From contig JASFXZ010000043.1 of NCBI GenBank assembly GCA_032209605.1, forward strand, positions 482,819 to 546,818: DNA of 64,000 nucleotides, read 5' to 3'. The DNA is from Mactromeris polynyma. Taxonomy: Eukaryota > Mollusca > Bivalvia > Venerida > Mactridae. Both the position numbers and the translations under genes were made by a program. Under the pieces are notes generated by a model. That model was not told where the DNA came from and did no database searches. It saw nothing but the letters and a program-made list of their open reading frames with translations. Positions 46,501-58,600 of this stretch are shown here, in pieces (position 1 is the stretch's first letter; every line of letters begins with the position of its first letter).

Positions 46501-48236
46501 ACTGAGAATGCCCAGCACTCCCACATCTCCACCATCAGTCTCAGATTCACACTCAAAGTAAGTGTATGACTGAGAATGCCCAGAACTCCCACATCTCCAC
46601 CATCAGTCTCAGATTCACACACAAAGTAAGTGTATGACTGAGAATGCCCAGAACTCCCACATCTCCACCATCAGTCTCAGATTCACACACAAAGTAAGTG
46701 TATGATTGAGAATGCCCAGAACTCCCACATCTCCACCATCAGTCTCAGATTCACACACAAAGTAAGTGTATGACTGAGAATGCCCAGAACTCCCACATCT
46801 CCACCATCAGTCTCAGATTCACACACAAAGTAAGTGTATGACTGAGAATGCCCAGAACTCCCACATCTCCACCATCAGTCTCAGATTCACACTCAAAGTA
46901 AGTGTATGACTGAGAATGCCCAGCACTCCCACATCTCCACCATCAGATTCACACACAAAGTAAGTGTATGACTGAGAATGCCCAGCACTCCCACATCTCC
47001 ACCATCAGTCTCAGATTCACACTCAAAGTAAGTGTATGACTGAGAATGTCCAGCACTCCCACATCTCCACCATCAGTCTCAGATTCACACTCAAAGTAAG
47101 TGTATGACAGAGAATGCCCAGCACTCCCACATCTCCACCATCAGTCTCAGATTCACACTCAAAGTAAGTGTATGACTGAGAATGCACAGCACTCCCACAT
47201 CTCCACCATCAGTTTCAGATTCACACTCAAAGTAAGTGTATGACTGAGAATGCCCAGAACTCCCACATCTCCACCATCAGTCTCAGATTCACACTCAAAG
47301 TAAGTGTATGACTGAGAATGCCCAGCACTCCCACATCTCCATCATCAGTCTCAGATTCACACTCAAAGTAAGTGTATGACTGAGAATGCCCAGCACTCCC
47401 ACATCTCCATCATCAGTTTCAGATTCACACACAAAGTAAGTGTATGACAGAGAATGCCCAGATCTCCCACATCTCCACCATCAGTTTCAGATTCACACTC
47501 AAAGTAAGTGTATGACTGAGAATGCCCAGCACTCCCACATCTCCATCATCAGTTTCAGATTCACACACAAAGTAAGTGTATGACAGAGAATGCCCAGATC
47601 TCCCACATCTCCACCATCAGTCTCAGATTCACACTCAAAGTAAGTGTATGACTGAGAATGCCCAGCACTCCCACATCTCCACCATCAGTCTCAGATTCAC
47701 ACTCAAAGTAAGTGCATGACAGAGAATGTCCAGCACTCCCACATCTCCACCATCAGTCTCAGATTCACACTCAAAGTAAGTGTATGACTGAGAATGCCCA
47801 GCACTCCCACATCCCCACCATCAGTCTCAGATTCACACTCAAAGTAAGTGTATGACTGAGAATGCCCAGCACTTCCACATCCCCACCATCAATCTCAGAT
47901 TCACACTCAAAGTAAGTGTATGACAGAGAATGCCCAGCACTCCCACATCTCCACCATCAGTCTCAGATTCACACTCAAAGTAAGTGTATGACAGAGAATG
48001 CCCAGCACTCCCACATCTCCACCATCAGTCTCAGATTCACACTCACAGTAATTGTATGACTGAGAATGTCCAGCACTCCCACATCTCCACCATCAGTCTC
48101 AGATTCACACTTAAAGTAAGTGCATGACTGAGAATGCCCAGCACTCCCACATCTCCACCATCAGTCTCAGATTCACACTCAAAGTAAGTGTATGACTGAG
48201 AATGCCCAGATCTCCCACATCTCCACCATCAGTCTG
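43540..48236. repeat. 4.7-kb array of a 68-bp unit (62-bp variant)
   Basis: About 70 copies of a 68-bp unit, read as TCTCAGATTCACACTCAAAG, TAAGTGTATGACTGAGAATG, CCCAGCACTCCCACATCTCC and ACCATCAG. A 62-bp variant lacking TCTCAG dominates about 44120-45030. Common alternatives are GACAGAG/GACTGAG, CAGCACT/CAGAACT and ACTCAAAG/ACACAAAG. Every unit contains AAAGTAAGT, a close match to a metazoan 5' splice site. A truncated unit interrupts at about 46106. Minus-strand frames here are array products. Confidence 0.98.
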
Positions 48237-48830
48237 CACTTCAGTTTCAAGCTGGGTCCTGTATCACCGTATCATGTAAAACAATCTGAATAACAACATG
48301 CGAGCTCTCTGCGCCAATTTGCGATTCTGCACACAGTTGATCCGAGATTGCTTTTGCCTCATCATTCCAGCTAAGAGAAGTACGCGACCCTCACCCCTCC
48401 CCTGGTGCCTTATTCATAAACATAATAAGTCTGAAAAACAGACTTTGACTTTAAAATATTAGGTGTTCCTTTTTCTCCTATGTTGTTAAAACAATATAGA
48501 TTTTAATAACACTTGGCAGACATGTTTAGAGGGAAACAATAATTATTCAGACATAATTTCATATGTTTAGATTAATTGACAAAAAAACTGGTAAATATAA
48601 ATTCTGCAAATTTGAAGTTCAGTTTGAGTTTCAAAATGTTTGTGAATAACCACCCTGTTTTCCTGCCTCGTTAACTTAACACAAAGTTGACTTTTCCTAT
48701 CTAACCAAGCTTAATTGAGACTAAATACATCAGAGAGATAATTCAATTACTTCATTATGTTTACATGTAAAGTCGATGAAGTTACTATCGACAACTAATC
48801 TCTTGTCTAAGGATATGTACAATTTATGTA
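48237..48830. other. Non-coding interval
   Basis: Unique sequence after the 68-bp array; nothing recognised. Confidence 0.35.
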
Positions 48831-49013
48831 CAGTAAAACTGCAAGCAATGACCATCTCAATAATAAGAGCACCTCAAAATGTTTAAGTCCATTTACACTG
48901 CTTGGGTCTTTATTCAACCTCAATATCAATAACAAGACTGGTTATCACGGGTCCCAAGGGTGGTATTATTACTAAGGTTTCAATGTATATGTTTTGTGTT
49001 TTAAGTTTTACTG
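48831..49013 (-). mobile_element. MITE family B, copy 3 (inverted)
   Basis: TA-flanked, with ends CAGTAAAACTGCAAG and AAGTTTTACTG. The interior is the reverse complement of copy 1 (TTTATTCAACCTCAATATCA). About 25 bp near the right end are extra relative to the other copies. Confidence 0.78.
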
Positions 49014-49019
49014 TAGTGC

Positions 49020-49190
49020 TTAGAGCACAGTACCCGGGCCCGGGATTAAACCGATATTAATTTTGTATGTTACGATGTAATATCGAGTTATTTCACCTTG
49101 TGGTCGATGTTTCAACCCCGCCCAATGCGTGATTCGAACCAACGATCTTTCAATCAGGAGTCGAGCACAACCGCTATGCCTCCCTGTCAC
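49020..49190 (-). mobile_element. tRNA-derived SINE fragment
   Basis: Minus strand from 49190: GTGACAGGGAGGCATAGCGG, with A-box-like GGCATAGCGGTTGTGCTCGA and B box GGTTCGAATCA at about 49127-49137, then a body containing ATCGACCACAAGGTGAAATA. The head is tRNA-like at the normal A-B spacing. The 3' limit is uncertain. Confidence 0.6.
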
Positions 49191-49508
49191 TTAATCATAT
49201 AACATCGCATATAATACACACATATTTTTCAATAAATTCGGCCGTGATATCACGCCCAAACTCTGAGCTATTCTCCTATATAATCAATTATTTATGTTGG
49301 TAATAAATAAATGTTTATAAATCTAAAGTATTTTGAAGTGCGATGATAATATTTCGTGCTGTTTACATTCGTGTTGTTGGGTCAAGTAGACCATGCAGAA
49401 ATGTGTGTCAATTATTTTAAATGTCAGCCAAATTTGTGTATGTTCAGTTTTCCACCCTTCACTATACACTTGCGTGCAAAATTGATGCGATTCAAATGCA
49501 CGATGCTG

Positions 49509-50264
49509 AACAATAAATATATACACGTACAATGCATCTAAATGTATACTCACGAGTGTTACAATAAATATATACACGTACAATGCATCTAAATGTATAC
49601 TCACGAGTGTTACAATAAATATATACACGTACAATGCATCTAAATGTATACTCACGAGTGTTACAATAAATATATACACGTACAATGCATCTAAATGTAT
49701 ACTCACGAGTGTTACAATAAATATATACACGTACAATGCATTTAAATGTATACGCACGAGTGTTACAATAAATATATACACGTACAATGCATTTAAATGT
49801 ATACTCACGAGTGTTACAATAAATATATACACGTACAATGCATCTAAATGTATACTCACGAGTGTTACAATAAATATATACACGTACAATGCATTTAAAT
49901 GTATACTCACGAGTGTTACAATAAATATATACACGTACAATGCATCTAAATGTATACTCACGAATGTTACAATAAATATATACACGTACAATGCATCTAA
50001 ATGTATACTCACGAGTGTTACAATAAATATATACACGTACAATGCATTTAAATGTATACTCACGAGTGTTACAATAAATATATACATGTACAATGCATTT
50101 AAATGTATACTCACGAGTGTTACAATAAATATATACACGTACAATGCATCTAAATGTATACTCACGAGTGTTACAATAAATATATACATATACATTGCAT
50201 TTAAATGTATACTCACGAGTGTTACAATAAATATATACATGTACAATGCATCTAAATGTATACT
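49509..50264. repeat. 51-bp minisatellite, about 15 copies
   Basis: Near-identical 51-bp units: ACAATAAATATATACACGTA, CAATGCATCTAAATGTATAC and TCACGAGTGTT. The main variation is CATCTAAAT/CATTTAAAT. Because 51 is a multiple of three and two minus-strand frames lack stops, the array creates open frames of 307 and 261 codons with repeated IFIVTLVSIHL-like or VYIYCNTREYTF-like blocks. I treat these as artefacts. Confidence 0.97.
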
Positions 50265-50712
50265 CTACTAATTTCATGTTTTACTAATAAACAAAACAAA
50301 TTAAGGAGAATGTGATTCAAAGGAAGAGCTTGCGTGGTCCACACATAGCATTGAGCTTGTTATTTTGTAGATTGATTAAAGTTGATACATGTGTCAGGTT
50401 GTGTTACGTCTTGGTGTTAACGTAGACATTTGTTGTTATCTATTGAGAGACCACTTTATTAAGAGACAACTTTTAGCGGTCCCTTGAGTGGTCTCTTAGT
50501 ACAATGTCTACTGTACATCAGGTTGTGTCGCACATCAACATGTACTGACAGCGTAGTTCACTAGCTACACTCAGCGTAAAACATTCTAACTAAAAACTAT
50601 TAAAATGTATCCAAATAGTGGCTATAAATTAGATCGTGATTGAAACAATGTGATAGGATTGAGATTAACGATCAGAATATATTCAGTTAACATTTCTTCG
50701 ATTTGTACATTA
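50265..50712. other. Non-coding interval with a short inverted-repeat element
   Basis: At 50420-50514 the ends ACGTAGACATTTGT and ACAATGTCTACTGT are inverted copies enclosing AGAGACCACTTTATTAAGAG, perhaps a further small MITE distantly like family B. No coding signal. Confidence 0.45.
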
Positions 50713-50890
50713 CAGTCGAACCTCGTTTATTCGACAACCTTCTATCCGAATACTCTGTATCATTCGAAATAAATATCAGGTCACGATGTATCTTCTTATG
50801 AACGTCGAATTGAAATGGGCTATTCGAAACCATGTTTTATTCGAAATATACTTTCGGACCCGATGAATTCGAATAAGCGAAGTCCGACTG
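50713..50890 (+). mobile_element. MITE family C (TA target site)
   Basis: 178 bp, flanked by TA, with ends CAGTCGAACCTCGTTTATTC and, inverted, CAGTCGGACTTCGCTTATTC. The interior repeats ATTCGAAA motifs. CAGT termini and TA duplication fit pogo/Tigger-type DNA transposons. A degraded relative lies at 38582. Confidence 0.88.
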
Positions 50891-50923
50891 TAAGTTAGTT
50901 ATTATAAGAGAAATCAAATCCAT

Positions 50924-52318
50924 GAACACCGAGGATATACCTGGACAACGAGGATATACCAATAACTGAGGATATACCTATAACCGAGGATATACCTATA
51001 ACCGAGGATATACCTATAACCGAGGATATACCTATAACCGAGGATATACCTATAACCGAGGATATACCTATAGCTGAGGATATACCTATAACTGAGGATA
51101 TACCTGTAACTGAGGACATACCTATAACTGAGGATATACCTGAACACCGAGGATATACCTGAACACCGAGGATATACCTGAACACCGAGGATATACCTAT
51201 AACTGAGGATATACCTATAACTGAGGATATACCTATAACTGAGGATATACCTATAACCGAGGATATACCTATAACTGAGGATATACCTATAACCGAGGAT
51301 ATACCTATAACTGAGGATATACCTATAACTGAGGATATACCTGAACACCAAGGATATACCTTTAACTGAGGATATAACTATAACTGAGGATATACCTGAA
51401 CACCGAGGATATACCTATAACTGAGGATATACCAATAACTGAGGATATACCTATAACCGAGGATATACCTATAACTGAGGATATACCTATAACCGAGGAT
51501 AAACATAAACACTGAGGATATACCTATAACTGAGGATATACCTATAACCGAGGATATACCTGAACACCGAGTATATACCTATAACCGAGGATATACCTAT
51601 AACCGAGGATATACCTGAACACCGAGTATATACCTATAACCGAGGATATACCTATAACCGAGGATATACCTGAACACCGAGGATATACCTATAACTGAGG
51701 ATATAACTATAACTGAGGATATACCTGAACACCGAGGATATACCTATAACTGAGGATATACCAATAACTGAGGATATACCAATAACCGAGGATATACCTA
51801 TAACTGAGGATATACCTATAACCGAGAATATACATATAACCGAGGATATACCTGAACACCGAGGATATACCTATAACCGAGGATATACCTATTACTGAGG
51901 ATATACCTATAACCGAGGATAAACATATAACCGAGGATATACCTGAACACCGAGTATATACCTATAACCGAGGATATACCTATAACCGAGGATATACCTA
52001 TAACCGAGGATAAACCTATAACCGAGGATATACCTGAAGACCGAGGATATACCTATAACCGAGGATATACCTGAACACCGAGGATATACCTATAACCGAG
52101 GATATACCTATAATCGAGGATAAACCTATAACCGAGGATATACCTATAATCGAGGATAAACCTATAACCGAGGATATACCTGAACACCGAGGATATACCT
52201 GAACACCGAGGATATACCTACAACCGAGGATATACCTATAACCGAGGATATACCTGAACACCGAGGATATACCTTTAACTGAGGATATACCTATAACTGA
52301 GTATATACCTATAACTGT
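50924..52318. repeat. 1.4-kb array of an 18-bp unit
   Basis: About 77 copies of GAGGATATACCTATAACC, mixed with GAGGATATACCTGAACACC (19 bp) and variants with AACTGAG. Neighbouring variant blocks recur (for example the CTGAACACCGAGTATATACC block at about 51556, 51614 and 51945), implying multi-unit duplications. Minus-strand frames rich in SSVIGISSVIG or RYILSY repeats are artefacts. Confidence 0.97.
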
Positions 52319-54136
52319 AGCATCAATCATGTTTAGAAGATTAGGTACAAGCATGTTCACAGTTATATGAGTACCATGAAATTCGTAAACAATAATTATA
52401 TAAAATAGTATCACAGAAAAAAAACAATATACCAAAATTTGTTGAATTATTAAGCTCAGAAAAAAGAGTGTTGCTAAAAATTGGTCATTGTTTATCCATA
52501 AATCTTTTAACCTAAGAAATATGTTGTATTAGTAATAAGTAATTAAATTGTATTTTCTCCTCACTATTCTATTATTTTTCACATTGTATCAATGAAAATG
52601 TACAAAGTACTATATTAATATTTATATTATGTTAATCAATCATACTATTGCATGTCAAATGACCATTGACCAATGTACAATATTTCGTTATTTTTGTATA
52701 TACGAGTATATTTGCATTGTTTATGTGAAAATATGGGCAGTATGCCTACTATTTCTAAATAAACTATATATCTATATTTCCTTATTTGGTATTGTGTCTG
52801 CGTTAAATTATTATACCCATCTTGCTGCATCGCAGGATTGAAACTATTCTAAACTAAGAACATCAAAAAAATCAAACATTATGACTACGTACCGACAGCA
52901 GTTGTAGGTCACTATGCATTTAGAACCTCATGTATACGGCTCATAATTACTGTTACTGAGATATCGGGATAAGTTCAAGAGCACTGTAAACACTCAAACA
53001 TGAACTGTCATAAATGATGTATTGTTAAACTATTTATACTGATAGACACTTATTGCATAGTGTACAGGTGTGGAGCCAGGTATTGGTTATCCGCAACCAG
53101 ATTGACACTCACTGCATAGTGTACAGGTGTGGAGCCAGGTATTGGTTGTCCGCAACAAGTGCGGACTGGAGGCGGTAACACCGGACGGGGGGAGGGGCGT
53201 TTGTTCTCAGAGACAAGTTGACTGTTGGTGATAAATTCATGGTCAGTTGTGCTCCATATCTGATTCCTGTTGGAACGTTGTCGGCAGTTCTTGAGAGACG
53301 AAGTTTATACTGGTTGGTTACCCTGGAAAACTGATCGACTGACTACTGTACTTGACTGTTTAATTACTGCGTTAAACTCCAGCAGGACAAACACTGAAGC
53401 TACACAAACCACAGTCACTCTGACTGACTACAACCCGAGTAGACTTAATATAGTCAATAACATCCCTATTAAACTTTGTTCTAACACAACAATATACAGA
53501 GAAAAATGGTTATACGCGTATCCAAGTAAGAAAGATACAAATGCATGTACATGTATATTAAAACCTCAATGATAAGACCACCCTAGGGACCCTTGAAAAC
53601 TTATGATCGAGGTGGTCTTAACCTTGAGGTTGACTAAAGAGTAAAACAGTCAAAATGGACATGTGTTGTGTGTTGTTATGGTCTTATTATTGAGGTAATC
53701 TTTAAGTGAGGTTATACTTACGTATATAATGTTTATTTCTCAATAGATTAGACTTTACAGTCTACGTGTAAACAAAATTAAAAAATATTCACAACATTTA
53801 CACTATATGTGGTCAATGGCCACATTAATACTATCAGACTATCCTGTATATAGTTTCAACAGTTCTAGTACAGTACGTGTAGATGTAAATACAAAATGTG
53901 ATACTATCTATATAGCGTTTAGTTTACATACAATAATACAATCTAATGAACCTATATAAGTATAAACATTGTTCTGAAAAAAAACCAACAGTATCTATAA
54001 ATTAATGTAAATATAGTAGGACATAGGAAACGTATATGAACATGAGTTACAGTGAAGTTGACTATAACCAATGATATCACTCAGAGTAACATAACTTGAT
54101 ATATCTACGCCCATGTTTTACAATACTGTGTGCAGT
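52319..54136. other. Interval upstream of AQP-B
   Basis: Holds an imperfect tandem duplication at 53044-53157 (period 59, GCATAGTGTACAGGTGTGGA) and a family B MITE at 53557-53720. A frame at about 53270-53572 has no domain or start that I can support. Promoter elements of AQP-B should lie in the last part, but I cannot point to one. Confidence 0.4.
53557..53720 (+). mobile_element. MITE family B, copy 4
   Basis: TTAAAACCTCAATGATAAGA to GTGAGGTTATACTTA. The interior matches copy 1 closely (GGTGGTCTTAACCTTGAGGT, AAACAGTCAAAATGGAC). Both terminal CAGT motifs are eroded. Confidence 0.75.
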
Positions 54137-54182
54137 TGAGTTTATTTACCCTCGCCACCGGGATATCCCATATGGGCGAGCA
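54137..54182 (-). repeat. SINE tail fragment upstream of AQP-B
   Basis: TTTATTTACCCTCGCCACCG and CCCATATGGGCGAG match the tail of the SINE at 17738-18030 (TTTATTTATCGTCGCCACCG, CCCATTTGGGCGAC). Only this 3' end remains, about 120 bp before the AQP-B start codon. Confidence 0.6.
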
Positions 54183-54299
54183 ATATACAATGTTGCCACG
54201 AAAGAAGGAACATTTACATTAACTGTGCCGGCTTCTTTACAACACTTTACTGTAGCGAGTTTTCTTTCGCACATTCTTTATAATTAATCCTCATCGACG

Positions 54300-54515
54300 A
54301 TGGATGGATATTTTGTTCATATCGCAAACCGTTTAGAAAAAATATTTCGAGCAGACGAAACGCAAACCAGCGGCATTTTGAATGAGTTGAAGACCTGGGA
54401 ACTTTGGCGGGATGTCCTAGCAGAAGGAATCGCCACGCTGTTGTTCGTGTTCATTGGCACGATGGCGGCTGTGGGGATTGTACCAGCGACTGACCCCATG
54501 TCAAACTATATAAGG
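54300..54515 (+). CDS. AQP: Aquaporin (AQP-B), first coding exon
   Basis: ATG at 54300 in a good context (A at -3, G at +4). The exon has 72 codons and ends in phase 0 at AAGG|GTAAGT. It encodes an N-terminal cytoplasmic part of about 35 residues (MDGYFVHIANRLEKIF...), then ELWRDVLAEGIATLLFVFIG and TMAAVG, the first transmembrane helix with the conserved Glu of AEG, and the start of loop A. The length and structure match classical water channels. It forms a tetrameric membrane pore. Upstream stops and the lack of a better start support this ATG. Confidence 0.93.
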
Positions 54516-55655
54516 GTAAGTAGTTTTGCTTCAGCATTGTAACCCCTGTTCTAAATTGTATGTTAACATAGATTTTTCAGAATTTACAGCAAGCTTTTGG
54601 CCAAACGGGAAAATTTATACTAACTTGATATATGTACATGGAAAAAGGGGTTCTCGTAGGGATGTTGTATCACGATGAATGTTGCCATCCAAACACCGTT
54701 TATTTAATTGTCGTGTCATATAAAGTATATAACAAGATAACAATGTGCATGTAATAGACAAGTGGATATTATTGGAAGCGTTTAGATTTTTTCGATAAAG
54801 TCGTTTCGTCAACCCTTTGTGCTGAAGGAGTTTCTTCAACATTGTTGACAATTTAACGTCATTTCCTTGACAACCGGTGTTCCATGTCGCAAAAATTTCA
54901 TACGAGTTACATCTGTTGTTCTATATAGATAGTTTCTTTGGAAGTTATTGTCCGGTTCGTGTGATTGTTTCGCTGGAACGTTTGTCTTGCTGTTCAAACA
55001 AAACTAAATGTTATAGGCTCTAATGTTTATAGGAATATTGGCAAACTGTACATGTATAATTGATTTGAATTTACGCTTTATCTTAATCTTCAATACGTAT
55101 ATGTTCATATATGTACTGTTGTTTATAGAGCGAAGTCTTGAACTACATGTTTCTATGTATTGTATGTAGTATCTTAGCAACAAGGTGTACATTGCTCTTC
55201 TTTATTTTGATAGTCATGTTTTAACTTACACAATTCATTGAGAAAATAATCAACACTATTTGAGTTTTCTTAGTAAAATTAAAATATCGTGCTTCAAATA
55301 ATTTTATCTCGTATTCCACAGTGGTACATGTCAACTGATATCTTATAACATTTCCTTGGAAACCAAAATTTTTCAGCCTTAGCGTTTTGACGGAAAATAC
55401 CGTAATCTAACTGAATATGAAATGTACATATATCCACCGATTTCTACATAACTGCGACATCGCTGTCTGTAATTAGCCTTCGTAACCAAAACTCGGAAGC
55501 GCCTAATTCTATAGTTCAAACATTGTCAACAATCCTAGCTCATGTTGTGTAGATTTCATGTGTCGCATTTGCCTGAATGTCTAGATCCGGAGTGCTATAT
55601 AAGTGTTTAGATAGTACATATATGTACACCAGCAGTATTTAATTGAAGCATTATT
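54516..55655 (+). other. AQP-B intron 1, 5' part
   Basis: Intron sequence before the 46-bp array; no other signal. AQP-B intron 1 is 7.1 kb in total. Confidence 0.6.
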
Positions 55656-58600
55656 ATGATATATTGCATCACTGTGCCTAGCTGTACATCTAAAGTTACA
55701 TCACTGTGCCCAACAGTACATCTAAATACTCGGATAATTTGTTACACCACTGTGTCCAACAGTACATCTAGATACACGGTTACTTGGTTACACCCGGTTA
55801 CACCACTGTACTGTGCCTAACAGTACCTCTAAATACTCCGATTCTTGATTACACCATTGTGCCTAACAGTACCTCTAAATAATCGGAAACTTGGTCACAC
55901 CCGGTTACACCGATGTGCCTGACAGTACCTCTAAATAATCGGATACTTGGTCACACCACTGTGCCTAACAGTACCTTAAAATACTCATATACCTGGTTAC
56001 ATCACTGTGCCTAACAGTACCTCTAAATAATCGGATACTTGGTCACACCCGGTTACACCGATGTGCCTGACAGTACCTCTAAATAATCGGATACTTGGTC
56101 ACACCACTGTGCCTAACAGTACCTTAAAATACTCATATACTTGGTCACATCACTGTGCCTAACAGTACCTCTAAATAATCGGATACTTGGTCACACCCGG
56201 TTACACCGATGTGCCTGACAGTACCTCTAAATAATCGGATACTTGGTCACACCACTGTGCCTAACAGTAACTCTAAATAATCAGATACTTGGTCACACCA
56301 CTGTGCCTAACAGTACCTTAAAATACTCATATACTTGGTTACATCACTGTGCCTAACAGTACCTTAAACTACTCATATACTTGGTTACATCACTGTGCCT
56401 AACAGTACATCTAAAAACCCGGATACTTGGTCACACCACTGTGCCTAATAGTACATTTAAATACACGAATACTTGATTACATCACTGTTTCTAACAGTAC
56501 ATCTAAATACTCGGATACTTGGTCACACTACTGTGCCTAATAGTACATTTAAATACACGGATACTTGATTACATCACTGTTCCTAACAGTACCTCTAAAT
56601 AATCGGATACTTGGTCACACCACTGTGCCTAATAGTACATTTAAATACACGGATACTTGATTACATCACTGTTCCTAACAGTACCTCTAAATAATCGGAT
56701 ACTTGGTCACACCACTGTGCCTAACAGTACCTTAAAATACTCATATACTTGGTCACATCACTGTGCCTAACAGTACCTCTAAATAATCGGATACTTGGTC
56801 ACACCCGGTTACACCGATGTGCCTGACAGTACCTCTAAATAATCGGATACTTGGTCACACCACTGTGCCTAACAGTAACTCTAAATAATCAGATACTTGG
56901 TCACACCACTGTGCCTAACAGTACCTTAAAATACTCATATACTTGGTTACATCACTGTGCCTAACAGTACCTTAAACTACTCATATACTTGGTTACATCA
57001 CTGTGCCTAACAGTACATCTAAATACTCGGATACTTGGTCACACCACTGTGCCTGATAGTACATTTAAATACACGGATACTTGATTGCATCACTGTTCCT
57101 AACAGTACATCTAAATACTCGGATACTTGGTCACACTACTGTGCCTTACAGTACATCTACATACTCGGATACTTGGTCACACCACTGTGCCTAATAGTAC
57201 ATTTAAATACACGGATACTTGATTACATCACTGTTCCTAACAGTACCTCTAAATAATCGGATACTTGGTCACACCACTGTGCCTAACAGTACCTTAAAAT
57301 ACTCATATACTTGGTCACACCACTGTGCCTAACAGTACCTTAAAATACTCATATACTTGGTTACATCACTGTGCCTAACAGTACCTTAAAATACTCATAT
57401 ACTTGGTTACATCACTGTGCCTAACAGTACATCTAAAAACCCGGATACTTGGTCACACCACTGTGCCTAATAGTACATTTAAATACACGAATACTTGATT
57501 ACATCACTGTTTCTAACAGTACATCTAAATACTCGGATACTTGGTCACACCACTTTGCCTAATAGTACATTTAAAAACCCGGATACTTGGTCACACCACT
57601 GTGCCTAACAGTACCTCTAAATACTCGGATACTTGATTACACCACTGTGCCTGACAGTACATCTAAATACTCGGATACTTGATTACACCACTGTGTCTAA
57701 CAGTACATCTAAATACTCGGATACTTGATTACACCACTGTGCCTGACAGTACATCTAAATACTCGGATACTTGATTACACCACTGTGTCTAACAGTACCT
57801 CTTAATACTCGGATACTTGATTACACCACTGTGTCTTTCAGTACCTCTAAATACTCGGATACTTGATTACACCACTGTGCCTGACAGTACATCTAAATAC
57901 TCGGATACTTGATTACACCACTGTGTCTTTCAGTACCTCTTAATACTCGGATACTTGATTACACCACTGTGTCTTTCAGTACCTCTAAATACTCGGATAC
58001 TTGGTTACACCACTGTGCCTGACAGTACATCTAAATACTCGGATACTTGATTACACCACTGTGCCTAACAGTACATCTAAATACTCGGATACTTGGTTAC
58101 ACCACTGTGCCTAACAGTACATCTAAACACTAGGATACTTGGTTACACCACTGTGCCTAACAGTACATCTAAATACTCGGATACTTGGTTACACCACTGT
58201 GCCTAACAGTACATCTAAACACTAGGATACTTTGTTACACCACTGAGCCTAACAGTACATCTAAATACTCGGATACTTGGTTACACCACTGTGCCTAACA
58301 GTACATCTAAACACTAGGATACTTGGTTACACCACTGTGCCTAACAGTACATCTAAATACTCGGATACTTGGTTACACCACTGTGCCTAACAGTACATCT
58401 AAACACTAGGATACTTTGTTACACCACTGAGCCTAACAGTACATCTAAACACTAGGATACTTGGTTACACCACTGTGCCTAACAGTACATCTAAATACTC
58501 GGATACTTGGTTACACCACTGTGCCTAACAGTACATCTAAACACTCGGATACTTTGTTACACCACTGAGCCTAACAGTACATCTAAATACTCGGATACTT

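Noticed and set aside
49323..50277. Minus-strand open frames of 307 and 261 codons
   Set aside because: They coincide with the 51-bp array, whose unit is divisible by three and stop-free in two frames; both frames are equally open, which a real gene would not show.
50895..52435. Minus-strand frames with SSVIGIS or RYILSY repeats
   Set aside because: Products of the 18-bp array.
53270..53572. Plus-strand 100-codon frame upstream of AQP-B
   Set aside because: Opens only with TTG, has no recognised domain, and ends inside the edge of a family B MITE.
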